In this document: positions 32,364 to 40,269 of the stretch, piece by piece | How positions within the stretch are numbered: the first letter of the stretch is position 1 | Layout: every line of letters starts with the position of its first letter | DNA from: a bacterium | Lineage (GTDB): Bacteria > Joyebacterota > Joyebacteria > Joyebacterales > Joyebacteraceae | DNA length: 64,000 nucleotides | Assembly (NCBI GenBank): GCA_025774935.1 | Contig: JALGZK010000001.1 | Location: 1-64,000 of the forward strand | Direction: 5' to 3' | Notes under the pieces: model-generated | Databases searched by the model: none | Seen by the model: only the letters and a program-made list of their open reading frames with translations | What the model was told of the DNA's origin: nothing | Position numbers and translations under genes: made by a program

Positions 32364-33302
32364 ATGCGTGAAGTCATTATCGCCCTGGAGGAACGCGGAT
32401 ACCAGGCGCGGGCGGTCTCCATCCGCCGGCTCGACGACCTGCGCGAAGTGTGTGAAGACCTTCACCGCGGAGGTCTGCTCGACGAGCAGATCTACCGGTA
32501 CGTGAGCGCGCTCGCCTACGAACCGCCCGCGGATATGCCAAAGGCCCGGTCGCTCATCGTCGTCGCGGCTCGAGATCCCGTGGTCAGCTGCCGCTTCGAG
32601 TGGCGCGGAGAGATCGTATCGTTTCCCGTGCCTCCGACGTACGTCCACGGACTTCGGAAGGACGAGAGTCTCGAGGAGACCGTGAGGACGCAGCTCGAGT
32701 CGGAGGGACATCGGGCGAGCCGGCTCCGGGTCCCGAAGAAGCGCCTGGCCGCGTGCAGCGGGCTGGTTCGCTACGGCAGGAACAACATCACGTACGTCCC
32801 GGGCATGGGGAGCTTCCATCGTCTCGCCGTCCTCTGTACGGAGTTTCCCTGCGAAGAGGACGACTGGGGACCGCCGCTGGCCCTGGAACGATGCGAACAC
32901 TGCCGACTCTGCACGAACGCGTGCCCCAGCGGAGCGATCGCGGAGGACCGGTTTCTGCTCCGTGCTGAGCTCTGCATCACCAACTGGAACGAGCAGCCGC
33001 GCGAGGTGCCGTTTCCCGAGTGGCTGGACCGGTCCTGGCACAACAGCGTGGTGGGGTGCATGGTCTGCCAGAACATCTGTCCCGAGAACCGCAAGGTCCT
33101 CGACTACTGCGAGGCGGGCCCCGTCTTCACGGAGCAGGAGACGGCGTTGCTGCTCGCAGGAACTCCGTCGGCCGACCTGCCGACCACCCTCGAGAGGAAG
33201 CTCAAGAAGTGGGACCTGATGCGATGGCTCGATCTCATGCCGCGGAACCTGGGCGTGCTGCTCTCCGGTGGCGACGGGCAGGTCTATCGAGAAGTCGATT
33301 GA
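32364..33302 (+). CDS. Epoxyqueuosine reductase-like protein with two 4Fe-4S motifs (paralogue)
   Basis: 312 residues from ATG 32364 after ACGGAGGAC. It aligns along its length with the protein at 25283-26203: VSIRRLDDLREV, RSGLARYGRNNI-type block (SGLVRYGRNNITYVPG), CEHCRLCTNACPSGAI and CMVCQNICPEN. Two copies separated by 6 kb, one inside the decayed array and one beyond it, tie the two regions together. The TGA stop overlaps the promoter of the next gene. Confidence 0.82.
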   Translation: MREVIIALEERGYQARAVSIRRLDDLREVCEDLHRGGLLDEQIYRYVSALAYEPPADMPKARSLIVVAARDPVVSCRFEWRGEIVSFPVPPTYVHGLRKDESLEETVRTQLESEGHRASRLRVPKKRLAACSGLVRYGRNNITYVPGMGSFHRLAVLCTEFPCEEDDWGPPLALERCEHCRLCTNACPSGAIAEDRFLLRAELCITNWNEQPREVPFPEWLDRSWHNSVVGCMVCQNICPENRKVLDYCEAGPVFTEQETALLLAGTPSADLPTTLERKLKKWDLMRWLDLMPRNLGVLLSGGDGQVYREVD

Positions 33303-33328
33303 CGGACTGAACCAGCGTCAGGTATAAT
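33299..33328 (+). promoter_or_regulatory. Sigma70-type promoter
   Basis: TTGACG (33299-33304) and TATAAT (33323-33328) are separated by 18 bases. The -35 box overlaps the stop codon of the upstream gene. It would drive the carbonic anhydrase-like gene after a leader of about 150 bases, in which I see no further gene. Confidence 0.7.
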
Positions 33329-33490
33329 GCGTGCGTCAGGAGCTTACACCTTCGGCGCCTCTATATAGCAGGGATGAAGCCGCGGGAGACCGAATTCGCC
33401 GCGAGGTGTGGTTTCCGCGGCGTCTTCATGTCTGGCTCGTTGAGGTCGGGCCCGCTCCGCGGCCATTGTGTCAGCCAACCGGAGTCGAGG

Positions 33491-33895
33491 ATGTCGTTCT
33501 GCACTGTCATCAACTGCATCGACGGGAGAGTGCAGATCCCCGTCAGCGAGTACCTGCGGCAGCGGCTCGGAGTCCTGTATGTGGACGTCGTCACCGAGCC
33601 CGGGCCGGTTCGCGTCTTCACAGATCCCGAGTACGCGGACGCCCTGCGGTCGATGCTGTGGCGAGTGGGGCTGTCAAGAGAGGCGCACGGCTCCGAAGTG
33701 GTCGCCGTCGTGGCGCACGCGGACTGCGCCGGCAATCCCGTGGGGAAGGAAGAGCAGCAGCGCGCGCTGCTCCAGTCGGTCGAACGCGTCTCGAAGGAGT
33801 TCCCCGGAATGTCGGTGCTCGGACTCTGGGTCGACGAGCGGTGGTCGGTCGTCGAGGTTCTCAGTCGGGGACCGACGGTGCCGGCCGAGGACTGA
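33491..33895 (+). CDS. Small beta-carbonic anhydrase-like protein
   Basis: 134 residues. CTVINCIDGRVQIPV near the start and VVAHADCAGNPVG later recall the Cys, Asp-Arg pair and His-x-x-Cys of beta-carbonic anhydrases, but the protein is shorter than usual and the helix between them differs. ATG 33491 lies after CCGGAGTCGAGG. Catalytic activity is uncertain. Confidence 0.65.
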   Translation: MSFCTVINCIDGRVQIPVSEYLRQRLGVLYVDVVTEPGPVRVFTDPEYADALRSMLWRVGLSREAHGSEVVAVVAHADCAGNPVGKEEQQRALLQSVERVSKEFPGMSVLGLWVDERWSVVEVLSRGPTVPAED

Positions 33896-33961
33896 CGAGC
33901 CGGCTACCGGCTCGCAACCGACCGATCCGCGACGGGGGCACTCAAGAGGCGAGCGAACGCA

Positions 33962-34777
33962 ATGCACCCGACACCATACCCGGAGCTGAATGAGGTCCTC
34001 GACGAACTGACCGCGGGGGTCCGGGGCGCCCTGGGGGACTCGCTCGTCGGCGCATACCTGCAGGGCTCGTTCGCGGAAGGCGGCTTCGACCGCCACAGCG
34101 ACGTCGACTTCATCGTGGTAACGGAAGAGGAGCTCACTGACGGACAGGTCCGAGCTCTCCAGACTCTCCACGGTCGGGTCTACGACATCGACAGCGAGTG
34201 GGCGAAGCACCTGGAGGGGTCGTACTTCCCGAGAGAGGTTCTGCGGACCTGTGCGGGCCGGGGGGTGCCGCTCTGGTATCTCAACCACGGGGACCGGTCC
34301 CTCACCCGGTCGGAGCACTGCAATACCGCCGTGGTCCGCTGGCAGGTACGCGAGCACGGCGTCGTTCTGGCCGGGCCCGCCCCGAAGGCGCTCGTCGACG
34401 CGATACCGGTCGAGACGCTTCGCCAGGAGGTCCTGACGACCATCCGAGACTGGGGGCACGAGATCCTGACGGAGCCGGAACGGTTCAGCAACCGGTTCTA
34501 CCAGTCGTTCATCGTGCTGAGCTACTGCCGAATGCTGCACGCCCTTCACACGGGGCGCGTGGGATCCAAGCGCGCCGGTGCCGAGTGGGCAAAGACAGTG
34601 CTCGATCCGTCGTGGGCCGGGCTCATCGACCGGACGTGGGACGGGCGCCCCGACCCGGCGGTCTCGGTACGGCAGCCCGCCGATCCCGACGAGTTCGAGA
34701 GGACACTCGAGTTCGTTCGGCACGTGATCCGAGCGGGCGCGCGCTACGCCGCAGAGGAGATGGGTCAGGCGTTCTGA
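33962..34777 (+). CDS. ANT(3'')/(9)-like aminoglycoside adenylyltransferase-family protein
   Basis: 271 residues, close to AadA-type enzymes. The N-terminal nucleotidyltransferase signature is GSFAEGGFDRHSDVDFIVV (Gly35-Ser36 and Asp47-x-Asp49), followed by the helical DUF4111-type domain with YLNHGDRSLTR, TIRDWGHEI and LSYCRMLHALHTG. AadA proteins adenylylate streptomycin and spectinomycin and are classic integron cassettes. Whether this one gives resistance cannot be told. Confidence 0.82.
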   Translation: MHPTPYPELNEVLDELTAGVRGALGDSLVGAYLQGSFAEGGFDRHSDVDFIVVTEEELTDGQVRALQTLHGRVYDIDSEWAKHLEGSYFPREVLRTCAGRGVPLWYLNHGDRSLTRSEHCNTAVVRWQVREHGVVLAGPAPKALVDAIPVETLRQEVLTTIRDWGHEILTEPERFSNRFYQSFIVLSYCRMLHALHTGRVGSKRAGAEWAKTVLDPSWAGLIDRTWDGRPDPAVSVRQPADPDEFERTLEFVRHVIRAGARYAAEEMGQAF

Positions 34778-34809
34778 CGACATTCTCCGGCGATGGGGGG
34801 AGTCGCACA

Positions 34810-35565
34810 ATGGCCCCACGCACGCTCAGTGCCTCGTTCCCCGGGCTCGATCCCGAGCTCGCCGGCCTCACGCTCGCGTCGCCGACCAGACGGCTGTCGG
34901 CCTTCCTCCTCGACTGCGCGCTCCTGCTTCTCCCGTCGGTGGCGATCGCGGGCGCGGCGGTAGCTCTGTCGCTCTGGGTCACAGAACCCGCTGCACTGCG
35001 GGCTACGATGGCGCTCTTCAGCAACCAGCCCGAGGACGCGATGCCCGTCGCCGAGCGCCTCGGGGCGCTGGCGCCGGTGCTCGTTCGAATCCAGGCTCCG
35101 GGACTCCCGCCCGCGGTCGCTCTCGCCGTGGAGGAGTCGGACCTTGAGCGCGCCGGCGAGCTCCTCTCCGAGTACTCGATCGACATCACGCTGTCGCCCG
35201 CGGGAGACGTAGGGCATCTCGAGCCGGGGCACATCGTCGTGAGGGCAGAGCGGCTCGTGCCGAGGGGCCTCCGGTCGGCCGCGATGTTCGGGTTGGCGGC
35301 GCTGTACTTGACGTTCTTAACGTCGCGCAGGCGGGCAGCGACGATCGGGAAGTGGCTGCTCGGGATCCGCGTGCGAAGGCTCGACGGTCGCCCGCTGACG
35401 TTGTGGGAGAGCTTCGAGCGGTTCGGAGGATACATGGCGAGCCTCGGGACTTTCGGCCTGGGCGTCCTCGACTTCTGGCGCGACGCGAACCGCCGGCTGG
35501 CGCACGACCAAATCTCGAGCACCGTTGTTGTGAGGACGAGCCGAGGACGGCGTCGCCCGCGCTGA
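34810..35565 (+). CDS. RDD-family membrane protein
   Basis: 251 residues. RRLSAFLLDCALLLLP is the R-D-type first helix, a long extracytoplasmic-like insert follows, and the end has GKWLLGIRVRRLDGRPLTLWESFERF and DFWRDANRRLAHDQISSTVVV, the two later RDD blocks. Function unknown; some RDD proteins are transporters. ATG 34810 follows GGGGGGAG. Confidence 0.82.
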   Translation: MAPRTLSASFPGLDPELAGLTLASPTRRLSAFLLDCALLLLPSVAIAGAAVALSLWVTEPAALRATMALFSNQPEDAMPVAERLGALAPVLVRIQAPGLPPAVALAVEESDLERAGELLSEYSIDITLSPAGDVGHLEPGHIVVRAERLVPRGLRSAAMFGLAALYLTFLTSRRRAATIGKWLLGIRVRRLDGRPLTLWESFERFGGYMASLGTFGLGVLDFWRDANRRLAHDQISSTVVVRTSRGRRRPR

Positions 35566-35598
35566 GCACGACCCGTTGGCGGCAGGGGAGGATCACAA

Positions 35599-35976
35599 AT
35601 GGCGGTCTTCGTCTCGGTGTTCGGGTTCTTCATGGTGCTCGTGGGAATCGTCTGGGGCGCCGTCCCCGCGAAGCTGAACGCGCTCGTGGCCGGGTGGCGG
35701 AGCTCGATGCTCCTGCCCTGGGCAGTGGCCGCGCGCATCGCCCTTGGAATCCTGTTCCTGGTGGCCGCGCCCTACTGCCGAGCCCCCGGCGTCGTGCGCA
35801 TCGTCGGGATCATCGCACTCGCGGCGGCGCTCGGACTGGTGGCGATGGGCCCCGGCCGGTTCCAGCGTTTCTTCTCGTGGTGGATCGAGCGACCGCCAGG
35901 GTTCTCACGGCTCCTCGCGCTGGTGGCGGTCGTGTTCGGGGTCCTTGTGATCTGGGCTGGTGGGTGGCCCGCGTAG
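35599..35976 (+). CDS. Small membrane protein (about four TM helices)
   Basis: 125 residues from ATG 35599 with GGGGAGGATC upstream. Hydrophobic segments at about 3-22, 40-58, 65-82 and 103-122, with few charges between. No family recognised. Confidence 0.75.
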   Translation: MAVFVSVFGFFMVLVGIVWGAVPAKLNALVAGWRSSMLLPWAVAARIALGILFLVAAPYCRAPGVVRIVGIIALAAALGLVAMGPGRFQRFFSWWIERPPGFSRLLALVAVVFGVLVIWAGGWPA

Positions 35977-36086
35977 CCTGGACGTGCTCCATGCCCGGAG
36001 GCGACTCGGGGGCGTCGCCGCTGGTGAGTTCAGGCGGCAGATGGTCGTGCGACTTCGTCCCTCGGGAGACGAAAGGAGGCAGCGCT

Positions 36087-36472
36087 GTGAAGACTGTGAT
36101 GTACGCGTCGATCGCGATCACGTGTCTGGTCGCGGCCTTCCATCTGGGGTCGATGACGGCGGAGTCGTCCTACGTCGACTTCTCCGCGCAGGGCCTCATC
36201 GGGCACCATCAGGGCAACGGTCAGTTCTGGGTCCTCGACGAGGACGGGATCTGCTGGCACTACGACTGGACCGTCGGCTGGACACAGAGCTACGCGCTCC
36301 CGGTCCCGGTCTCCGATATCAAGTTCTTCACACGGCAGTCCATCATCACCTTCAGCAACGAGGCCTGGATCTGGCGGAGCGACCACTGGGAGAACGTCGA
36401 ATCGTACCCGGGCGGTCCCATAGTGTAGAGAGCACGTCTTGGGGCCGCATCAAGGCGAGGTACGGGGAGTAG
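36087..36472 (+). pseudogene. Exported beta-rich protein, frameshifted before its W-x-x-I-K tail
   Basis: GTG 36087 (after GAAAGGAGG) begins a protein with one N-terminal hydrophobic segment and a Trp-rich body (GQFWVLDEDGICWHYDW) that stops at TAG 36426-36428 after 113 residues. In the overlapping frame one base away the sequence reads ESTSWGRIKARYGE to a stop at 36470-36472, which is the tail found on three other exported proteins. A one-base deletion near 36410-36427 has probably separated tail and body. Sequence error is possible. Confidence 0.65.
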
Positions 36473-36482
36473 GAGGACCGGG

Positions 36483-36701
36483 ATGTACAGCAGACCGTGG
36501 GTGATCGCGACCGTGGCCCTGTGCGTGGTCTTCGCCGCGCTCGCGTACCCGGTGTTCGCGAGAGCGCGGGGCGTACCGACCGCCATCGTCTTCACGCTCG
36601 TCGGTTTCGCGGTGATCTGGTTCGCATACTTCGCCCGCGCCTGGGTGTTCACGAGGCCTGGGTTCTGGAGCGGTAGGGGTCGGGAGAAGGGGCAGGAGTA
36701 G
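36483..36701 (+). CDS. Small two-TM membrane protein
   Basis: 72 residues from ATG 36483 after GGAGG. Hydrophobic helices at about 6-24 and 32-51, then a Gly/Arg/Lys-rich tail. It starts 10 bases after the preceding tail. No family recognised. Confidence 0.7.
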   Translation: MYSRPWVIATVALCVVFAALAYPVFARARGVPTAIVFTLVGFAVIWFAYFARAWVFTRPGFWSGRGREKGQE

Positions 36702-36728
36702 AGCAGGCCCGCTTCCGGCGCCTGGAGA

Positions 36729-36938
36729 GTGGCAGTGAAGCTCATCGTCGTCACGATGGCCGCGTGTTGTCTCCTCGGCTGCACGGACGAGCCCGAGCCG
36801 GGCGCGCCGGACGGCCCTATCGGGATGGCGGCGGTCCTCTCGCGGGACGTCTCGTTCGAGCATCGCTGGGCGGTTCGGAGACAGGGAACGGGAGGGTTCG
36901 CATGGCACACAGACGGCAGGCATTGCTGGCGGTTCTGA
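36729..36938 (+). CDS. Short lipoprotein
   Basis: 69 residues from GTG 36729, or 67 from GTG 36735. The signal ends CCLLGC, then an acidic/Pro-rich segment and an Arg/Trp-rich end. It overlaps the start of the next gene by 37 bases, which may mean it is a truncated gene whose end was replaced. Confidence 0.5.
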   Translation: MAVKLIVVTMAACCLLGCTDEPEPGAPDGPIGMAAVLSRDVSFEHRWAVRRQGTGGFAWHTDGRHCWRF

Positions 36939-38266
36939 TCCTCACCGTAGTGTCGGCATCCGCCTCGGCGACCACGATCCACGTCCCGTCAGGACAGCCT
37001 ACGATCCAGCAGGGCATCGATGCGGCTGCTGGAGGAGACACGGTGCTCGTGGCCGCGGACACGTACACGGGGGCCCTCAATCGCGACCTGGACTTCGGCG
37101 GCACGAACATCGTCCTTCTATCGGAGAGCGGCCTGGATCTCACCATCATCGACTGCCAGGGCTCCGGGCGCGGGTTCTACTTCCACTCCGGCGAGGACAC
37201 GACCGCCGTCGTCAGCGGTTTCACCATCGCGAACGCCGTTGCCGACAGCGGCGCTGGCGCGTACTGCGTGGCCGGCTCGAGCCCGCGCTTCGAGTCGTGC
37301 AAGTTCCTCGAGAGCACGGCACAGATGAGAGGTGGAGGTCTCTGCTGTGACGCGTCTTCTCCGATCGTCCGTGGCTGCCAGTTCGTTCGGAACGTCGCCG
37401 TCGAGGGAGCCCGAGACAACGGATACGGCGGCGGGATCGCCTGTCTCTCCGGATCTTCGCCGCTGATCGTGGATACCGTCTTCAGTGAGAACGAAGCTCG
37501 CTACGCCGGAGGCGGGCTGTGGGCGCAGAACGCGTGGCCCGAGGTCGCTCGCTGCCAGTTCCTGGCCAACCGGATCGTAGGGTACGGGAACGGAGCCGGG
37601 GTCGGGCTCGTGACCGCCCACGGGACATCGGTGACCGAGTGCGCGTTCTACGGCAATGGCGTCTCGACCTGCGTTGGTGGCGGCCTGCACGCTTCCAGTT
37701 CGATCATCACGGTGTCGGACTGCGACTTCCGCGACAACATCTCAGGTGCGTCCGGCGGCATGCACATGACGGGTGCCGTCAGCTCGACCGTCACCGGCTG
37801 CACGTTCGTCGGGAACGTCGGCGGATGGACCGCGGCGGGAGGGCTCCAGTGTGTCTTCGGCGCGAACCCGATCGTCACGAACTGCACGTTCGCCGGAAAC
37901 GACTACAGCCACGTGTGGCTCGACACCGCGTCGCCCACCTTCGAGTACTGTATCTTCGCGTTCTCGGCGGACGGGCCGGCCGTCTACTGCGAGAACGAAA
38001 CGGAGACCCCGGACATCAACCACTGCTTCGTCTATGGCAACGCGGCGGGCGACACGCTCTGCGGCGGCAACTTCTCGGACATCGAGTACGCGGACCCGCG
38101 CTTCTGCGACGTGGAGAACGGCGACGTCGATCTCTGCGAGGATTCACCGTGTCTGCCGGGTGCGACGTGGCCGGAGCTGGTCGGATCGCGGGATTCGGAC
38201 TGCTCAGCGTGCGGAAGTGCGGTCGAAGAGCACACCTGGGGGAGGATCAAGGCGACGTACCGCTAG
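36902..38266 (+). CDS. Secreted right-handed parallel beta-helix protein with W-x-x-I-K tail
   Basis: 454 residues from ATG 36902 after GGGAGG, with signal peptide (SASASATT). QPTIQQGIDAAAGGDTVLV is the usual opening of parallel beta-helix proteins. Repeats with Cys and GGG turns (GGGLCCDASSPIVRGCQF, GGGLWAQNAWPEVARCQF) follow. The C-terminus is TWGRIKATYR. Such proteins are surface-exposed and may bind polysaccharide. The tail matches those at 19591, 31592 and 36087. Confidence 0.88.
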   Translation: MAHRRQALLAVLILTVVSASASATTIHVPSGQPTIQQGIDAAAGGDTVLVAADTYTGALNRDLDFGGTNIVLLSESGLDLTIIDCQGSGRGFYFHSGEDTTAVVSGFTIANAVADSGAGAYCVAGSSPRFESCKFLESTAQMRGGGLCCDASSPIVRGCQFVRNVAVEGARDNGYGGGIACLSGSSPLIVDTVFSENEARYAGGGLWAQNAWPEVARCQFLANRIVGYGNGAGVGLVTAHGTSVTECAFYGNGVSTCVGGGLHASSSIITVSDCDFRDNISGASGGMHMTGAVSSTVTGCTFVGNVGGWTAAGGLQCVFGANPIVTNCTFAGNDYSHVWLDTASPTFEYCIFAFSADGPAVYCENETETPDINHCFVYGNAAGDTLCGGNFSDIEYADPRFCDVENGDVDLCEDSPCLPGATWPELVGSRDSDCSACGSAVEEHTWGRIKATYR

Positions 38267-38284
38267 ACGCGAGGCAGTCCGGCT

Positions 38285-38305
38285 CGAGGCGCGAACGGCG
38301 CCTCG
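38285..38305 (+). other. Intergenic inverted repeat
   Basis: CGAGGCGC-GAACG-GCGCCTCG is a perfect eight-pair stem in the 62 bases between two genes. It has no T-tract, so it is not a typical intrinsic terminator. An attC relic is possible but no R or L box is visible. Confidence 0.5.
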
Positions 38306-38328
38306 GCGCGGAATCGAGGGCGACGCAG

Positions 38329-39225
38329 ATGGCGTGTTCCCACGCGATGATCGATCACGGCGAGGGTCACATCGACTCGAGCGGTGGCCTGAGGTTGTAC
38401 GAGCGGTGGTGGTCTCCAGAAGAGCCGAGAGCGCTGGTCGCGATCGTCCACGGCTACGGGGACCACTGCGCGAGGTATGAACCTACGGCTCGCCACCTGG
38501 CGGGGAACGGGTTCGCGGTCCAGGCGTTCGACCTGCGAGGGCACGGACGTTCGAAGGGCAGGCGCTGCTACGTCAGGGCGTTCGGTGACTACCTGGACGA
38601 TCTCGGGGCGGTTCTTCGACGGATGACGCGCAGGTGGCCTGAACGGCCGGTGTTCCTGCTGGCACACAGTCTGGGCGGGCTCATTGCCTCGCTCTTCGCG
38701 ATCGAGGCGCGGGCCGAGCTCTCCGGGCTGGTCCTGAGCGCCCCGGCGGTGCAGCTCGGTCAGGACTTCTCGAAGTTCGAGATACGGGCGTCACTCGTGC
38801 TCGGTCGCCTGCTTCCGCTCTTCCCGATGTCGGGGATCCGAAGCGCATCGATCTCGCGCGACCCCGCCGTCGTGAACGACTACAGGGAGGACCCGCTCGT
38901 CCACCATGGCCGGACCCCGGCGCGAACAGCGTCGGAGGTGATCCGGGCGATCAGGCGGATTGAGAGCGACGGGGAGCGGATCGAGGTTCCTCTCCTCCTG
39001 ATGCACGGAGGTCAGGACCAGGTCGCCGACATCGCGGGGAGCAGGGAGTTCTACCAGCGTGTCCGGTCGAACGATAAGCGGATGCGCGTCCTGGACGGGC
39101 TCTACCACGACATCCTGAACGAGCCGGAGAGGGCGTCCGTGCTCGAGGAGATCTCAGGCTGGCTGAACGAGCGCAGCGGGCAGGCGGCGGCAGAGGAGCG
39201 GGTGGCCGTACGAGCATCGATCTGA
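38329..39225 (+). CDS. Alpha/beta hydrolase (monoacylglycerol lipase-like)
   Basis: 298 residues. VAIVHGYGDHCARYEPTARHL and DLRGHGRSKG, then the nucleophile elbow LLAHSLGGLIA, the acid in LLMHGGQDQVAD and the His in GLYHDILNEPER form a full triad of the serine-hydrolase lipase family. Likely cytoplasmic, with no signal peptide. ATG 38329. Confidence 0.9.
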   Translation: MACSHAMIDHGEGHIDSSGGLRLYERWWSPEEPRALVAIVHGYGDHCARYEPTARHLAGNGFAVQAFDLRGHGRSKGRRCYVRAFGDYLDDLGAVLRRMTRRWPERPVFLLAHSLGGLIASLFAIEARAELSGLVLSAPAVQLGQDFSKFEIRASLVLGRLLPLFPMSGIRSASISRDPAVVNDYREDPLVHHGRTPARTASEVIRAIRRIESDGERIEVPLLLMHGGQDQVADIAGSREFYQRVRSNDKRMRVLDGLYHDILNEPERASVLEEISGWLNERSGQAAAEERVAVRASI

Positions 39226-39275
39226 GCGGTTCATCTGTTGGCGGCCGGAACGCGTCGGCGAGGAGGGAGTCCCGA

Positions 39276-39764
39276 ATGGAGTTTGTCAGGAAAGCGGCAG
39301 GACCGTTCCCGGTCGGCGTCTGGATCGCGCTCGCGGCGCTCGTGCTCCTCATGCTGGCCTGGGGGATGCAGGCGTTCTCGCTCCTCGACTGGGACCGAGC
39401 CGTCGACCTCGGCCTTCAGAACGAGAGGTTCGGGGAGGACCCGGCAGAACGCGCCTGGGCGACGGAGAGCCGCGGGCTGGCTCTGGCCGACATCGTGTGG
39501 CCACTTCCGGTCACTATCGTCGCTCTGGTGGGTCTTCTCAGGCGACGCCACTACGGCCTCGTCGCCGGGGTGATGGCCTTCGCCATCGGCGTCTACTTCC
39601 CGATCTTCTTCGCGTTCCAGCGCTGGTCGACGTACCGCGGTACGGCCGTGACGGCGCTGTGTCTGTGGACGGTTCCCTGTCTGCTGGGAATCTGGGGGTT
39701 GTGGGCGAACAGAGACCTGTCCCGCCCGGGTCCTGACGCCTGCTCGCAAGGAGGCGCTACCTGA
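39276..39764 (+). CDS. Four-TM membrane protein, first of a related pair
   Basis: 162 residues from ATG 39276. Hydrophobic helices at about 15-37, 76-93, 97-118 and 125-146. The block NERFGEDPAERAWATESRGL and ADIVWPLPV corresponds to YGSDPSATDARAYFAYNQGL and ADVLFWAPI of the next protein. Its TGA overlaps the next ATG by one base (TGATG). Function unknown. Confidence 0.8.
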   Translation: MEFVRKAAGPFPVGVWIALAALVLLMLAWGMQAFSLLDWDRAVDLGLQNERFGEDPAERAWATESRGLALADIVWPLPVTIVALVGLLRRRHYGLVAGVMAFAIGVYFPIFFAFQRWSTYRGTAVTALCLWTVPCLLGIWGLWANRDLSRPGPDACSQGGAT

Positions 39765-40207
39765 TGGAAGTCACGTTGCTCACCTGGATCGTCGCCGTCG
39801 CGGGTCTCGTCATCATGGGCCTCCTCTTCGCACTGGAGCTCGTCGCCGTGTTCAGACCCAGGGGCGAGTGGACGGTGAAGAACGTCTACGGCTCCGACCC
39901 GAGCGCGACGGACGCACGCGCCTACTTCGCGTACAACCAGGGCCTGGCGTGGGCCGACGTCCTCTTCTGGGCCCCGATCCAGCTCGCCGGCAGCATCGGC
40001 ATGCTCGCGGGACAGAGGTGGGGGTTCCTGCTCGCCCTGATGGGGGCCGTGCCGTTCGTGTACACCGCGATCACGATCTTCGTGTGGGACCGCGACATGG
40101 GGTTTCGAAGGAGGACGTTCGAGTACTGGGTCATCGTTTGGGGCATGTTCCCCGCGTTCGGCATCCTCGAGATGGCGTACTGCTTCTGGAGGCTCCTGGG
40201 CCGGTAG
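39764..40207 (+). CDS. Four-TM membrane protein, second of a related pair
   Basis: 147 residues. Homologous in layout and in the DP-x(4)-A-R/W-A-x(5)-Q/R-G-L-A-x-A-D block to the gene before it, with which it forms a two-gene operon. The pair probably arose by duplication and might work as a heterodimer. Function unknown. Confidence 0.8.
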   Translation: MEVTLLTWIVAVAGLVIMGLLFALELVAVFRPRGEWTVKNVYGSDPSATDARAYFAYNQGLAWADVLFWAPIQLAGSIGMLAGQRWGFLLALMGAVPFVYTAITIFVWDRDMGFRRRTFEYWVIVWGMFPAFGILEMAYCFWRLLGR

Positions 40208-40269
40208 GCCGTCGTCGGGACGCTGCCGGGGAAGGTGGGCCGGGATTCGCCCGAGAACGGAGTCTGAAC

